Assembly (NCBI RefSeq): GCF_016862115.1
Contig: NZ_BOMI01000037.1
Location: 150,889-214,888, forward strand
Direction: 5' to 3'
From: Paractinoplanes deccanensis
GTDB lineage: Bacteria; Actinomycetota; Actinomycetes; Mycobacteriales; Micromonosporaceae
DNA: 64,000 nt
This document shows positions 44,501 through 52,951 of this stretch, one piece after another (the first letter of the stretch is position 1; every line of letters starts with the position of its first letter). The translations under genes and the position numbers were made by a program. The notes under the pieces are model-generated. The model ran no database searches, was not told where the DNA came from, and was given only the letters and a program-made list of their open reading frames with translations.

Positions 44501-44711
44501 CGAGGTCCGCAGCGGCTCCCCCACCGGCGAGCTGGTGGCCACCCTCCCGGTGAACGCCACGGCCGGTGGCGCCTACTGGGCGAGCCAGACCTTCCCGCTG
44601 AGCGGGGAGGCCGGGGAGCAGGAGCTCTACTTCGTCTTCAAATCCATAGCCGGCGGCCCGACCACGAACCTGTTCACCTTGAACTGGGTCGAGTTCGGGG
44701 CCGCCTCCTGA
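41544..44711 (+). CDS. Secreted multi-domain ThuA / PQQ-type sugar dehydrogenase / PKD protein
   Basis: A 1055-residue exported protein. Signal peptide (RWLAAAAAAVITIGPATVAHA); ThuA-like domain (residues 30-230, VLVFTETAGVRRDSIDKGVR, then KGFVGVHAAAETEP and WYTGLGHATATYA); a sugar-dehydrogenase beta-propeller (about 240-720, GLQSVAVDANFAEN, CCHVGGEVKFDGKGLLYL, GVRNPFRFDVSK); a PKD domain (about 725-815, LAWDFNGDGVVDST and YTSNGTYSARLTVTDSTG); and a C-terminal beta domain (from about 915) resembling CBM6. It probably oxidises an extracellular sugar. The order ThuA-GDH-PKD is a known actinomycete combination. Confidence 0.88.
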   Translation: MNRRWLAAAAAAVITIGPATVAHAHPGGQQPDVLVFTETAGVRRDSIDKGVRTIRDLGRQHRFSVTVKADSSVFTAAGLARYEAVVFLNTTGDVLDDAQKSAFEAYIKSGKGFVGVHAAAETEPGWTFYRDLLGAAATSAATGEKAVTVADRVHPSTASIPRTATYTEQWYTFDKDVTGVSHVLASTDRPLSWCKDFQGGRSWYTGLGHATATYANSSFKRHLLGGIQWASGQVPGDCGATVQSNYEKVTLNDEPGEPMTLAVLPDGRVLHNTRTGEVRLYDPATGLSPVIAEIPVYVHDEDGLQSVAVDANFAENRWVYLYYAPKLDTPVDNPATPAVNEGDAPATSTDPTVWDKFKGYNQLSRVKLVETPSPHLDLSTEQQIMRVPVDRGNCCHVGGEVKFDGKGLLYLVTGDDTNAGGSDGFTPINESPTQGPAYDAQRSSANTNDLRGKVLRIKVRGDGSYTIPSGNLFPPGKAKTRPEIFLMGVRNPFRFDVSKSGYVYVGDYSPDSRVPNPARGPEGTGRWIATNKAGNYGWPYCYSPDLPYIDFDFVTRTSGAAFTCTTPVNESPRNTGLRELPPVRDPQLAYTFNAVTPCPTAYLQDPPVACGFDWPALGTGGVGPMGGPQYSYDRRLDNDMKFPAYYDDTVVLGEFTRNKLFALRTDGRDKLLAIEPMLTGFTWANPMDLEFGPDGQLYVLEYGNGFFRANPEAQLSTVRYVKDGRSPVARITATPLSGQSPLTVRFSSAGTSDPDPGDTITLAWDFNGDGVVDSTAAEPAYTYTSNGTYSARLTVTDSTGRTAVATRTITVGNTAPVVEVVTPANGSFFNWGDTVPFEVRVTDPEDGAVDCSKVEVSLVIGHDEHGHGINSTTGCTGTLPSPADGADHAGGYLFLGVSATYTDAGGLSATGQATVQTWRQQAENAQVKSAVAAAVTNDVDGSEHLAAIDNNDYIALRPIDLNGITSVTLRTAGGSAATAGQPRATVEVRSGSPTGELVATLPVNATAGGAYWASQTFPLSGEAGEQELYFVFKSIAGGPTTNLFTLNWVEFGAAS

Positions 44712-44870
44712 GAGTGGCGGGCGAGGGCCGGACCGCCGAACCGGCCCCGCCCGTCCACCCCGCCATCCATCGCCGCGCCAGTCGACGGTGGCCAGACCTG
44801 GTCGAGCCCTGGTCCGCAGTCATGAAGATGAAAGATGCGCCCGAAGAACTGACATACGCACCGCAGCGAA

Positions 44871-45275
44871 TTACGAGTATTCGAGCTCTCGAATAATCCG
44901 GCCTGCTTGCTCCCGATGGTCTATTGAGCTGGGCTCGAACTCGCTCAAGTCATCTTCCGTAAGGAATAGGCTTCCCGCAACAATGTACCCGCCCCGACCC
45001 CGTCCATCCATTAACGAAAACACGTAACGTCCATCGGTTTCTCTTTCCTCGAGGCCAAACATGCGTAACGCTTCTTCAGTTGGAACAACATCGACCACTA
45101 GTGAGTCATAGCGCTGCTTCAACTGCAATGTCCGTACCGCACGAAACATCAAATCTACACGGGTATCCGCACCGGGAGCGATCCCGCTTCGCAGTAGTGC
45201 GACGCTGTGGCTCACCTGGTAGGACCAGAACTGGAAGCGGCGATCAAGAACAATAGGCACTGACAGTGTGCGCAC
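44871..45275 (-). CDS. Putative immunity protein for the toxin tail
   Basis: A 134-residue acidic protein starting at GTG (45275) after GAGGTG, ten bases behind the stop of the toxin tail. It has the size and position of a polymorphic-toxin immunity gene. LEERETDGRYVFSLMDGRG and YIVAGSLFLTEDDLSEFEPS are its clearest beta and acidic patches. No named immunity family recognised, so the role rests on position. The gene is intact, although the toxin upstream is truncated. Confidence 0.6.
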   Translation of the reverse strand: MRTLSVPIVLDRRFQFWSYQVSHSVALLRSGIAPGADTRVDLMFRAVRTLQLKQRYDSLVVDVVPTEEALRMFGLEERETDGRYVFSLMDGRGRGGYIVAGSLFLTEDDLSEFEPSSIDHREQAGRIIRELEYS

Positions 45276-45284
45276 AACACCTCA

Positions 45285-45905
45285 CTAGCTAAACGGGTTG
45301 ATCTGCTTTATTCCTTCGACATAGAAGTCAATCTTCCCTAAGGTGCCCGCATCACGGAAAAAGGCCAGCTCCAGATCTGTTGCACCGCCAATTTGCCGCG
45401 CATTGCGCAACAATGACTGCCCCACCACAGAGGCCACTCCGTCCTCAACACCATGCATGCTGTCCAGATTGAAGGAGACACGAATCCCGGGATTGTCGAA
45501 CTTGAGCAGATTGGCGGCGGTCCACACCGTACCGCGCCAATCCGTGTCATTCATTAGCGTTTCGGCACCATTTTTCTTAGCGAAGTCGTCCAAGGCGTCA
45601 CCCTCAAGGCCCAGTGCGACATGCTGGTCTCCACAATTGTGGACCAACACCGGCGTGTTGCCGACCACCACATAGTACGTGTGGATCCTGTCGACGGTCA
45701 GGTCGTACATGGTGCGGGTACCGGCGTAATTGACGGTTCCCGAGATACCGACCGAGGTGGAATGGTCGGACCGCAACCTGTCACCGGCGCTCAGATCGCC
45801 CGCGTCCATCCATCGCTGTTGGGCAGAGCTCCAGAAGGGGTGATGCTGCGTGGTTTGGACAACGGCAACCCGGTCACCGACCTGCACCGTTAGATCGGTC
45901 AAGAC
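45285..45905 (-). pseudogene. Truncated polymorphic toxin: HINT remnant plus C-terminal toxin domain
   Basis: The frame holds the end of a HINT (intein-like) domain, QTTQHHPFWSSAQQRWMDAG to YDLTVDRIHTYYVVVGNTPV, then VHNCG, the junction where pretoxins are cut. After it comes a toxin domain of about 115 residues (HVALGLEGDALDDFAKKNGA, TDLELAFFRDAGTLGKIDF). The N-terminal secretion and repeat domains and the first part of the HINT are absent: coding runs into the protease gene just upstream. It resembles an orphan toxin cassette left by recombination. The toxin type is uncertain (possibly Ntox27-like). Confidence 0.65.
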
Positions 45906-45930
45906 GGCGCCACGATCGACCGCGGCGGCG

Positions 45931-46824
45931 TCATCCCGTGGTGGGCGACCGCCGGTCCCGTCGAACCTCGGCAGATCCCCGCCGGCCGGCGGTCCAGAGC
46001 GCAACCACCACCGCAACCGCGGCCACCAGGCCGGCAGCCCACGGGATGACCTTGCGGAACGGCGAGGGCTCCGCGGCGATCGTCGTGGTGATCCACTCGC
46101 TGATGTTGTCGACGCGGGCGCTGTAGTCCGGCCCGCTGTGCGGGCACCCCGGTCCCGCGCTGACCACGCCGACCAGCGCCGGCGCCTCGCCCTTTCGCTC
46201 GCGGAAGTACGGCCCGCCCGAGTCGTGCGGGCACGGGCTGGTGTCCTCGTTCGGCGCCACCCCCGTCATGCCGAGCAGCGAGTCGCCCACGCTGTCGATC
46301 CGGAAGCGGCCGGTCTGCAGGCGGGTCACCGGCACGTAGGCGCCGTCGCGCGTGGTCAGCCCGAAGCCGGTCAGGCGCACGGTCTCGCCCACCTCCGGCG
46401 GGGTCGTCGCGAGCCGCAGCGGTGTGACGTCCGTTACCGGTGAGGCCAGCTCGGCGAGCGCCACGTCGGCGGTGTCCGACTGGCGCACGGCCACCACGTC
46501 GACGTCGTGGCCGCCCTTTCCGGCGACCTTGACACGGCCGACCGTCGCCGTGGTGCGCTCCGCGACGGGGTGGCCGACGCGCTTGCCGGACGCGTCGCGG
46601 AAGCAGTGACCTGCGGTGATCACCCAGCGTGGGGCGATCAGCGCGCCCGAGCAGGAGCTGTCCCGGGTGCCGTGGTCCTCGGTGGGCAGGCCCTTCATGG
46701 TGAGCAGCACCGCGAAGGGGTAGGCGCCGTCGCGCGCGTTCTCGCCGTACGCGATCGCTGCTGCCGGCGAAGCGGGCCACAGCACGACGAAAGCGGCGAA
46801 GAACGCGGAAAGGATTCTGAACAC
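45931..46824 (-). CDS. Secreted, membrane-anchored trypsin-like serine protease (S1)
   Basis: A 297-residue protease. Signal peptide (ILSAFFAAFVVLWPASPAAA); catalytic triad His73 (ITAGHC), Asp120 (SDTADVALAEL) and Ser202 (PHDSGGP, with H in place of the usual G before DSGGP). The C-terminus has a membrane helix (VIPWAAGLVAAVAVVVALW) and an Arg-rich tail, so it faces outwards, anchored. The GTG at 46824 has no clear ribosome binding site. Divergent from the two-component system at 46912 (88 bases), which may control it. Confidence 0.85.
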   Translation of the reverse strand: MFRILSAFFAAFVVLWPASPAAAIAYGENARDGAYPFAVLLTMKGLPTEDHGTRDSSCSGALIAPRWVITAGHCFRDASGKRVGHPVAERTTATVGRVKVAGKGGHDVDVVAVRQSDTADVALAELASPVTDVTPLRLATTPPEVGETVRLTGFGLTTRDGAYVPVTRLQTGRFRIDSVGDSLLGMTGVAPNEDTSPCPHDSGGPYFRERKGEAPALVGVVSAGPGCPHSGPDYSARVDNISEWITTTIAAEPSPFRKVIPWAAGLVAAVAVVVALWTAGRRGSAEVRRDRRSPTTG

Positions 46825-46911
46825 AGGAGACCATGGTTATGAGCGGGTGGTCGGAGGGGCGTCAGCAGCGCCCTTATGAATCCTTTATGCGAGCTGTGCG
46901 AGCGTGACGCG

Positions 46912-47571
46912 GTGCGAGTGTTGGTGGCGGAGGACGAGCGGGTGCTGGCCGACACCGTGGCGGAGGGGCTGCGGCGGCTGGCCATGGCGGTCGACGTGGT
47001 CTACGACGGCGAGGCGGCGCTCGAGCGGCTGGCCGTCAACCGGTACGACGTCGCCGTGCTCGACCGGGACATGCCGGGGCGTACGGGCGACGAGGTCTGC
47101 CGCTGGATCACCGGCACGCAGAGCGAGACCCGGGTGCTGCTGCTGACCGCCGCGGCCGGCATCCGCGACCGGGTCGAGGGGCTGGGCCTCGGCGCCGACG
47201 ACTACCTGACCAAGCCGTTCGCCTTCGCCGAGCTCGTGGCCCGGTTGCAGGCGCTGTCGCGGCGCACCGGTCCCGCGCTGCCGCCCGTGCTGGAGCAGGA
47301 CGGCGTGGTGCTCGACGTCGCCCGGCACACCGCGAGCCGCGACGGCCAGATCCTCGCGCTGTCGCCCAAGGAGTTCGCCGTGCTGCACGTGCTGCTGCGC
47401 GCCGGCGGGCGGGTCGTGAGCGCCGAGGACCTGCTCGAACAGGCGTGGGACGAGCACGCGGACCCGTTCACCAATACCGTACGGATGACCGTGATGACCT
47501 TGCGGCGCAAGCTCGGCGACCCGCCCGTGATCCACACCGTGCCGCGCGCGGGATACCGACTCGGTTCATGA
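46912..47571 (+). CDS. OmpR-family response regulator
   Basis: A 219-residue regulator. The receiver domain has VLVAEDERVL, the phosphorylated aspartate in VAVLDRDMPGRTG (D51) and LTKPFAF; the C-terminal winged helix has SPKEFAVLHVLLRAGGRVVS and NTVRMTVMTLRRKLGDP. It pairs with the histidine kinase whose ATG overlaps its stop. I placed the start at GTG 46912, as such proteins begin MRVLV; an upstream ATG at 46876 is possible. Confidence 0.93.
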   Translation: MRVLVAEDERVLADTVAEGLRRLAMAVDVVYDGEAALERLAVNRYDVAVLDRDMPGRTGDEVCRWITGTQSETRVLLLTAAAGIRDRVEGLGLGADDYLTKPFAFAELVARLQALSRRTGPALPPVLEQDGVVLDVARHTASRDGQILALSPKEFAVLHVLLRAGGRVVSAEDLLEQAWDEHADPFTNTVRMTVMTLRRKLGDPPVIHTVPRAGYRLGS

Positions 47572-48632
47572 TCCGCCGCCGCGTTCTCCTGCTCTGCGCG
47601 CTGGTCCTGCTCGCGTCGCTCTTCGTCCGGCAGCTCGCCGAGCGGCTGCTGGCGCTCTGGTACGACTTCGGGCCCTCCTGGTGTGCCACGCCCGGCCCGG
47701 ACAGCCCCTCGGCCGTGTGCCGTCAGCTGTTCCGGCATCCGAGCATCCCGATGGTGGCCGCCGAGGCGATCGTGCTGGTGCTGCTGCTTCTCGCCTGCCT
47801 TCCCCTCGTACGCTGGTGTCTCGCTCCGCTGAAGAGCCTCGTGCCGGTGATCGCGAACGTCGGCCCGCAGAACCTGGGTTATCGCCTGCGCCCCGAGGGC
47901 GGCGACGAGCTCGCGGTCGTCGGCCGGGCGATCGACGACATGATGGACCGCATCGCCGTCGGCTACGAGGCGCAACGGCGCTTCGCCGCGGACGCGTCGC
48001 ACGAGTTGCGCACCCCTCTCGCCGTACAGCGGACCCTGATCGAAGTCGGCATGGCCCACGCGCTCAGCGAGGATCAGCTCACCCTGCTCACCGCCCAGTT
48101 GCTGGAGACTAACGAACGCAACGAGCGCCTGATCGAGGGTCTGCTGGTGCTCAGCGAGAGCGACCGGGGCCTGCTGTCGCGCACCCCGCTACGGCTCGAC
48201 GAGATCACCGCCGAGGTGCTGGACGCGTACGAGTCGCGCGCCGCCGAGGCCGGGCTCACCATCTCGCGGGAGCTGAGCCCGCGGGTGGTCGAGGGCGAGC
48301 GGGTGCTGCTGGAGCGCCTGGTCACCAACCTCGTGCAGAACGCGATCAAGTACAACCGCCGGGGCGGGACCATCGACGTGCGGGTCGGCGACGATCCGGC
48401 CCTGCTGGTCGCGAACACCGGCGACGACGTGCCGCCCGACGAGGTCTCGGCGCTGTTCGAGCCGTTCCGGCGGCTGCACGGCGCCCGCATCGACCACAGC
48501 GGCGGCGCGGGTCTCGGCCTGGCGATCGCCCGTTCGATCACCCGGGCGCACGACGGCATCATCGCCGCGTCCTCCACCGGCCGTGACGGCCTCCGCGTGC
48601 AGGTGTCGTTCCCGCGCCCGTTGACGAAATAG
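47568..48632 (+). CDS. Sensor histidine kinase
   Basis: A 354-residue kinase. Two membrane helices (residues 6-26 and about 63-84) bracket a short extracytoplasmic part (35-60, with Cys39 and Cys51). A HAMP domain precedes the H-box FAADASHELRTPLAVQ (phospho-acceptor H145). N-box LVTNLVQNAIKYN and the G-box GGAGLGLAIARSI complete the ATP domain. With the upstream response regulator (ATGA overlap) it forms a two-component system; the signal is unknown. Genes on either side encode a secreted protease and a secreted glucanase. Confidence 0.93.
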   Translation: MIRRRVLLLCALVLLASLFVRQLAERLLALWYDFGPSWCATPGPDSPSAVCRQLFRHPSIPMVAAEAIVLVLLLLACLPLVRWCLAPLKSLVPVIANVGPQNLGYRLRPEGGDELAVVGRAIDDMMDRIAVGYEAQRRFAADASHELRTPLAVQRTLIEVGMAHALSEDQLTLLTAQLLETNERNERLIEGLLVLSESDRGLLSRTPLRLDEITAEVLDAYESRAAEAGLTISRELSPRVVEGERVLLERLVTNLVQNAIKYNRRGGTIDVRVGDDPALLVANTGDDVPPDEVSALFEPFRRLHGARIDHSGGAGLGLAIARSITRAHDGIIAASSTGRDGLRVQVSFPRPLTK

Positions 48633-48802
48633 TCACACATCTGAAACCTTGAATGCCTGCCCACGAAAAAACTCAGCAGGCTTCGCGAAATTTTCTCGTA
48701 GCAGGCCGAATCTTCGGGGCAGTAACTCCCCTCCATCCCCGGCCGGCCGCCGGGACCCCCGAACCTCGGCGGCCGGCACCCCCGCAGAACAGAGGTCTGC
48801 CC

Positions 48803-51800
48803 ATGAGAAGACGGAGACTGTTCGCCGGCATCGCGGTGGCCGTGCTGGCCGCAGCGGGACTCTCGCCCGGCGCGGCGCACGCGGCCGGCGGCCCCAACCT
48901 CGCACCCGGCAAGCCCACCTCGGCGAGCGCGGCCAACGGGCCGTACGTCGCCTCGAACGTCAACGACGGCAACGCCGACACCTATTGGGAGGGCCCCAAC
49001 AACGCCTTCCCCCACTGGGTGCAGGTCGACCTCGGCACCGCCACCGCCATCGACCAGGTCAAGCTCAAGCTGCCACCGGCCGCCGCGTGGGCCACCCGCA
49101 CGCAGACCCTCGCCGTGCAGGGCAGCGCCAACGCCTCCTCGTGGTCGACCCTGTCCGCCTCCGCCGGCCGCACCTTCAACCCGGCGAGCGGCAACACGGT
49201 GACCGTCGACTTCACCGCGGCGAGCGTCCGATACGTCCGCGTCACCATCAGCGCCAACACCGGCTGGCCCGCGGCCCAGCTGTCGGAGCTGGAGATCTAC
49301 GGCACGGGCGGCACCAACCCGGACCCCGATCCGCCCACGGGCACCAACCTCGCCGCCGGCAAGCCGATGGAGGCGACCTCCTCCGTCTTCTCGTTCACGG
49401 CGCCCAACGCCAACGACAACAACCTCGCCACCTACTGGGAGTCCAACGGCTTCCCCGCGACGCTGACCACCCGCCTGGGCGCCAACGCCGACATCACCGG
49501 CGTGGTCGTCAAGCTCAACCCCGACCCCGCCTGGGGCGCCCGCACCCAGGGCATCCAGGTGCTCGGCCGGCAGCAGGGCGCGGCCGGCTACACGTCGCTG
49601 AAGGCCCGCGCCGACTACGCGTTCGGCGGCGGCGGCCAGAACACGGTCACCATCCCCGTCACCGGCCGCGTCGCCGACGTGCAGCTGCAGTTCTTCACCA
49701 ACAGCGGCGCGCCCGGCGGCCAGGTCGCCGAGCTCCAGGTCCTCGGCTCGTGGGCGCCCAACCCCGACCTCACGGTCACGTCCGTGACCTGGTCGCCCTC
49801 GGCGCCCGACGAGGCCACCGCGATCACCGTCTCGGCCACGGTCCGCAACGCGGGTTCCGCCGCGTCGGCGGTCACCTCCCTGGACGTACGCCTGAACGGC
49901 ACCGTCACCGGAAGCGCGAGTGTCGGCGCCCTCGCCGCGGGCGCCTCGGCGACCGTGCAGGTCGACGCGGGCCGCCGCGCCCAGGGCAGCTACCAGGTGT
50001 CGGCCGTCGTCGACCCGGCCGACACCGTCGCCGAGCTGAGCAACGACAACAACACCCTCACCGCGTCGTCGGCGCTGGTCGTCGCGCAGGCGCCCGGCCC
50101 CGACCTCCAGGTCACGAGCGTGACACCGTCGCCCGCCAACCCGGCTGTCGGCGCTCAGGTGAGTTTCGCCGTGGCAGTCAACAACAGGGGTACGACGGCA
50201 GCGCCCGCCACGATCACCCGGGTGACGGTCGGCGGCACGACCCTGAACGCGAACACCGGCACGATCGCCGCCGGGGCCACCGTCACCGTGACGGCCGGCA
50301 CCTGGACGGCGACCAGCGGCGGCGCGACCATCACGGCCGGCGCCGACGCGACGAACGTGGTCGCCGAGACGAACGAGAACAACAACAGCCGTACGCAATC
50401 CCTCGTCGTCGGGCGCGGAGCGGCGGTTCCCTACGTCTCGTACGAGGCGGAAAGCGGCACGTACAGCGGAACGCTGGTGGAGGCGGACGCGAAGCGCACG
50501 TTCGGACACACGAACTTCGGCACCGAGTCGTCCGGCCGCAAGTCGGTGCGGCTCGCGAGCACCGGCCAGTACGTGCAGTTCACCTCGGCCAACCAGGCCA
50601 ACTCCATCGTGGTGCGCAACGCCATCCCGGACGCGCCCGGCGGCGGCGGCATCACCGCGACGATCAGCCTCTACGCCAACGACCAGTTCGTCCAGAAGCT
50701 GACCCTGTCGTCGCGGAACAGCTGGCTGTACGGGACGACGGACGACACCGAGTCGCTGTCGAACACGCCGTCCGGCGACGCGCGCCGGCTCTTCGACGAG
50801 TCGCACGCGCTGCTGTCCCAGTCGTATCCGCCGGGCACCCGCTTCAAGCTCCAGCGCGACGCGGGCGACACCGCCGCGTACTACGTGATCGACCTGGTGG
50901 ACCTGGAGCAGGTCGCGCCGGCGCTCTCCCAGCCCGCCGGGTGCACGTCCATCACCTCGTACGGCGCGGTCCCGAACGACGGCCTCGACGACACCGCGGC
51001 GATCCAGCGCGCGGTCACCGACGACGAGAACGGCGTGATCGGCTGCGTCTGGATCCCGGCCGGCCAGTGGCGGCAGGAACAGAAGATCCTCTCGCCGGAC
51101 CCCACCCGCGGCCAGTGGAACCAGAAGGGCCTGCGCAACGTGGTGATCCGCGGCGCGGGCATGTGGCACACCCAGCTCTACACCAACACCGAGCCGCAGA
51201 ACGTGGTCGGCAACATCAACCATCCGCACGAGGGCAACGTCGGCTTCGACATCGACGACAACACGCAGATCTCCGACCTGGCCATCTTCGGCATGACCAC
51301 GAACCGGGCCAACCGCGGCCACGGCATCAACGGCCGCCTCGGCAAGAACACGAAGATCAGCAACGTCTGGATCGAGCACGTCAACGTCGGCGCCTGGGTC
51401 GGCCGCGACTACTCGGACACCCCCGCCTACTGGAACCCCGGCGACAACGTCGAGTTCACCGGCATGCGCATCCGCGACACGTACGCCGACGGCATCAACT
51501 TCAGCAACGGCACCCGCAACTCGCGGGTCTTCAACTCGTCGTTCCGCACCACCGGCGACGACTCGCTGGCCGTCTGGGCGAACCCGCGCGTACGCGACAC
51601 CTCCGTCGACGTCGCCTCCAACAACCACTTCGTCAACAACACCATCCAGCTGCCGTGGCGCGCGAACGGCGCCGCCATCTACGGCGGCTTCGGCAACACC
51701 ATCGAGAACAACCTGATCGCCGACACGATGAACTACCCCGGCATCATGCTGGCCACCGACCACGACCCGCTCCCGTTCAGCGGCACCACGCTGATCGCCA

Positions 51801-52144
51801 ACAACGGCCTCTACCGGGCCGGCGGCGTCTTCTGGAGCGAGGCCCAGGAGTTCGGCGCCATCACCCTCTTCCCGGCGTCGAAGGACATCGTCGGCGTCAC
51901 CATCCGCGACACCGAGATCATCGACTCCACGTACGACGGCATCCAGTTCAAGACCGGCGGCGGCAACATGCCCAACGTGGCCATCACCAACGTCCGCATC
52001 GACAAGTCGAACAACGGCGCCGGCATCCTGGCCATGGCCGGCGCCCGCGGAAACGCCACCCTGACCAACACCACCATCACCAACTCAGCCGACGGCGACG
52101 TGGTCATCCAGCCCGGATCCACGTTCACCATCACCCGCAACTGA
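48803..52144 (+). CDS. Secreted GH87-type alpha-1,3-glucanase (mutanase) with discoidin, CARDB and CBM domains
   Basis: A 1113-residue exported protein. Signal peptide (LFAGIAVAVLAAAGLSPGAAHA); two discoidin (F5/8) domains (about 30-170 and 180-320, e.g. WVQVDLGTATAIDQVKLKLP); two CARDB domains (about 325-535); a CBM6/35-like domain (about 545-710, YEAESGTYSGTLVEADAKR); and a right-handed beta-helix (about 715-1110) with RDTYADGINFSNGTRN and RTTGDDSLAVW, the Asp-rich GH87 catalytic motifs. It probably cleaves alpha-1,3-glucan of fungal walls or biofilms. AGAGG precedes the ATG. Confidence 0.85.
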   Translation: MRRRRLFAGIAVAVLAAAGLSPGAAHAAGGPNLAPGKPTSASAANGPYVASNVNDGNADTYWEGPNNAFPHWVQVDLGTATAIDQVKLKLPPAAAWATRTQTLAVQGSANASSWSTLSASAGRTFNPASGNTVTVDFTAASVRYVRVTISANTGWPAAQLSELEIYGTGGTNPDPDPPTGTNLAAGKPMEATSSVFSFTAPNANDNNLATYWESNGFPATLTTRLGANADITGVVVKLNPDPAWGARTQGIQVLGRQQGAAGYTSLKARADYAFGGGGQNTVTIPVTGRVADVQLQFFTNSGAPGGQVAELQVLGSWAPNPDLTVTSVTWSPSAPDEATAITVSATVRNAGSAASAVTSLDVRLNGTVTGSASVGALAAGASATVQVDAGRRAQGSYQVSAVVDPADTVAELSNDNNTLTASSALVVAQAPGPDLQVTSVTPSPANPAVGAQVSFAVAVNNRGTTAAPATITRVTVGGTTLNANTGTIAAGATVTVTAGTWTATSGGATITAGADATNVVAETNENNNSRTQSLVVGRGAAVPYVSYEAESGTYSGTLVEADAKRTFGHTNFGTESSGRKSVRLASTGQYVQFTSANQANSIVVRNAIPDAPGGGGITATISLYANDQFVQKLTLSSRNSWLYGTTDDTESLSNTPSGDARRLFDESHALLSQSYPPGTRFKLQRDAGDTAAYYVIDLVDLEQVAPALSQPAGCTSITSYGAVPNDGLDDTAAIQRAVTDDENGVIGCVWIPAGQWRQEQKILSPDPTRGQWNQKGLRNVVIRGAGMWHTQLYTNTEPQNVVGNINHPHEGNVGFDIDDNTQISDLAIFGMTTNRANRGHGINGRLGKNTKISNVWIEHVNVGAWVGRDYSDTPAYWNPGDNVEFTGMRIRDTYADGINFSNGTRNSRVFNSSFRTTGDDSLAVWANPRVRDTSVDVASNNHFVNNTIQLPWRANGAAIYGGFGNTIENNLIADTMNYPGIMLATDHDPLPFSGTTLIANNGLYRAGGVFWSEAQEFGAITLFPASKDIVGVTIRDTEIIDSTYDGIQFKTGGGNMPNVAITNVRIDKSNNGAGILAMAGARGNATLTNTTITNSADGDVVIQPGSTFTITRN

Positions 52145-52150
52145 CCGGCC

Positions 52151-52183
52151 GGTTCCCGGGCCTCGCCACGAGGCCCGGGAACC
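52151..52183 (+). terminator. Hairpin terminator of the glucanase gene
   Basis: A perfect 15-bp stem, GGTTCCCGGGCCTCG and its complement, with the loop CCA, starting seven bases after the glucanase stop. No T-run follows, but the stability fits a terminator. Confidence 0.7.
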
Positions 52184-52211
52184 CGCCCCGGCACGGTGTT
52201 ATGGTCCGCCG

Positions 52212-52842
52212 ATGACCGCGGTGTGGGGACGTGACCAGACCGGCAGATGGCAGCCGATGGCGGCCGGCTCCTACGCCGCGGAACTGGAGTTGCACCAGCT
52301 CGTCGCGGAGGGCTCGCAGATGTTGCCGCTCTCCGGCTCGCCCCGCCTCACCGTCGTCGGCTCGGAGGTGCAGCTCGGCGCCGGACGGGCGGACCTCCTG
52401 GCCGTGGAGTCGACGGGCCGCATGGTCGTCATCGAGATCAAACTCACCGGCAACCGACTTCCGCGTGGCGGCGGCGCAGGCGCCCGCGGAGTTTCGCCCG
52501 CTGCTCGACCGCCTCATCGCCTGGGCGGACGACCTCAACCGGCGCGGGCTGGTGCGACTGGCCACCTACCGCGGCAAGAACCAGATCACCACATTGTTGC
52601 CCCGCCTGCGCGGCGACGACGCCGGGCTGGCCACCGTCTACCTGGAACCGAAGAACGCCTACATCCAGTTGTGGCCGACGGTCTTCAAGCGGCGAGCCCC
52701 CGGCTCCATCGCCGAGGTCACGAGCGAACTGGGCACGGAGATGAAGCCGCACCAGCGCATCTTTCAGGTTTCCGACGGACTGCTCAGCGCCTTGACGGCC
52801 GCCTACGAGGAGGCGGCGGGCCGGCAGGCCCCGCCGAAGTGA
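52212..52842 (+). pseudogene. Frameshifted PD-(D/E)XK-type nuclease-like gene
   Basis: The N-terminal part (frame starting 52212) reads QLGAGRADLLAVESTGRMVV then IEIKLTGN, the D...ExK core of PD-(D/E)XK nucleases related to the NucS/DUF91 group. After 52450 the sense moves to another frame: DFRVAAAQAPAEFRPLLDRL, then GLATVYLEPKNAYIQLWPTV to a stop at 52842. The N-terminal frame goes on as nonsense. A frameshift, probably with an internal deletion, has broken it. Confidence 0.7.
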
Positions 52843-52951
52843 CCGCGGTGCGCTTCCGGATCAACGAAACCGGGACGCGGCACTCGCTGCCGTTGCGCTC
52901 GAGCACGCAAGGCAGGCGGGAATCGCGCTTGGGTCTCGGGCGGGGCCGCCG

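Noticed and set aside
48074..51763. A 1229-residue open frame on the minus strand
   Set aside because: Shadow of the glucanase and kinase genes, produced by high GC third positions; no signal, no domain.
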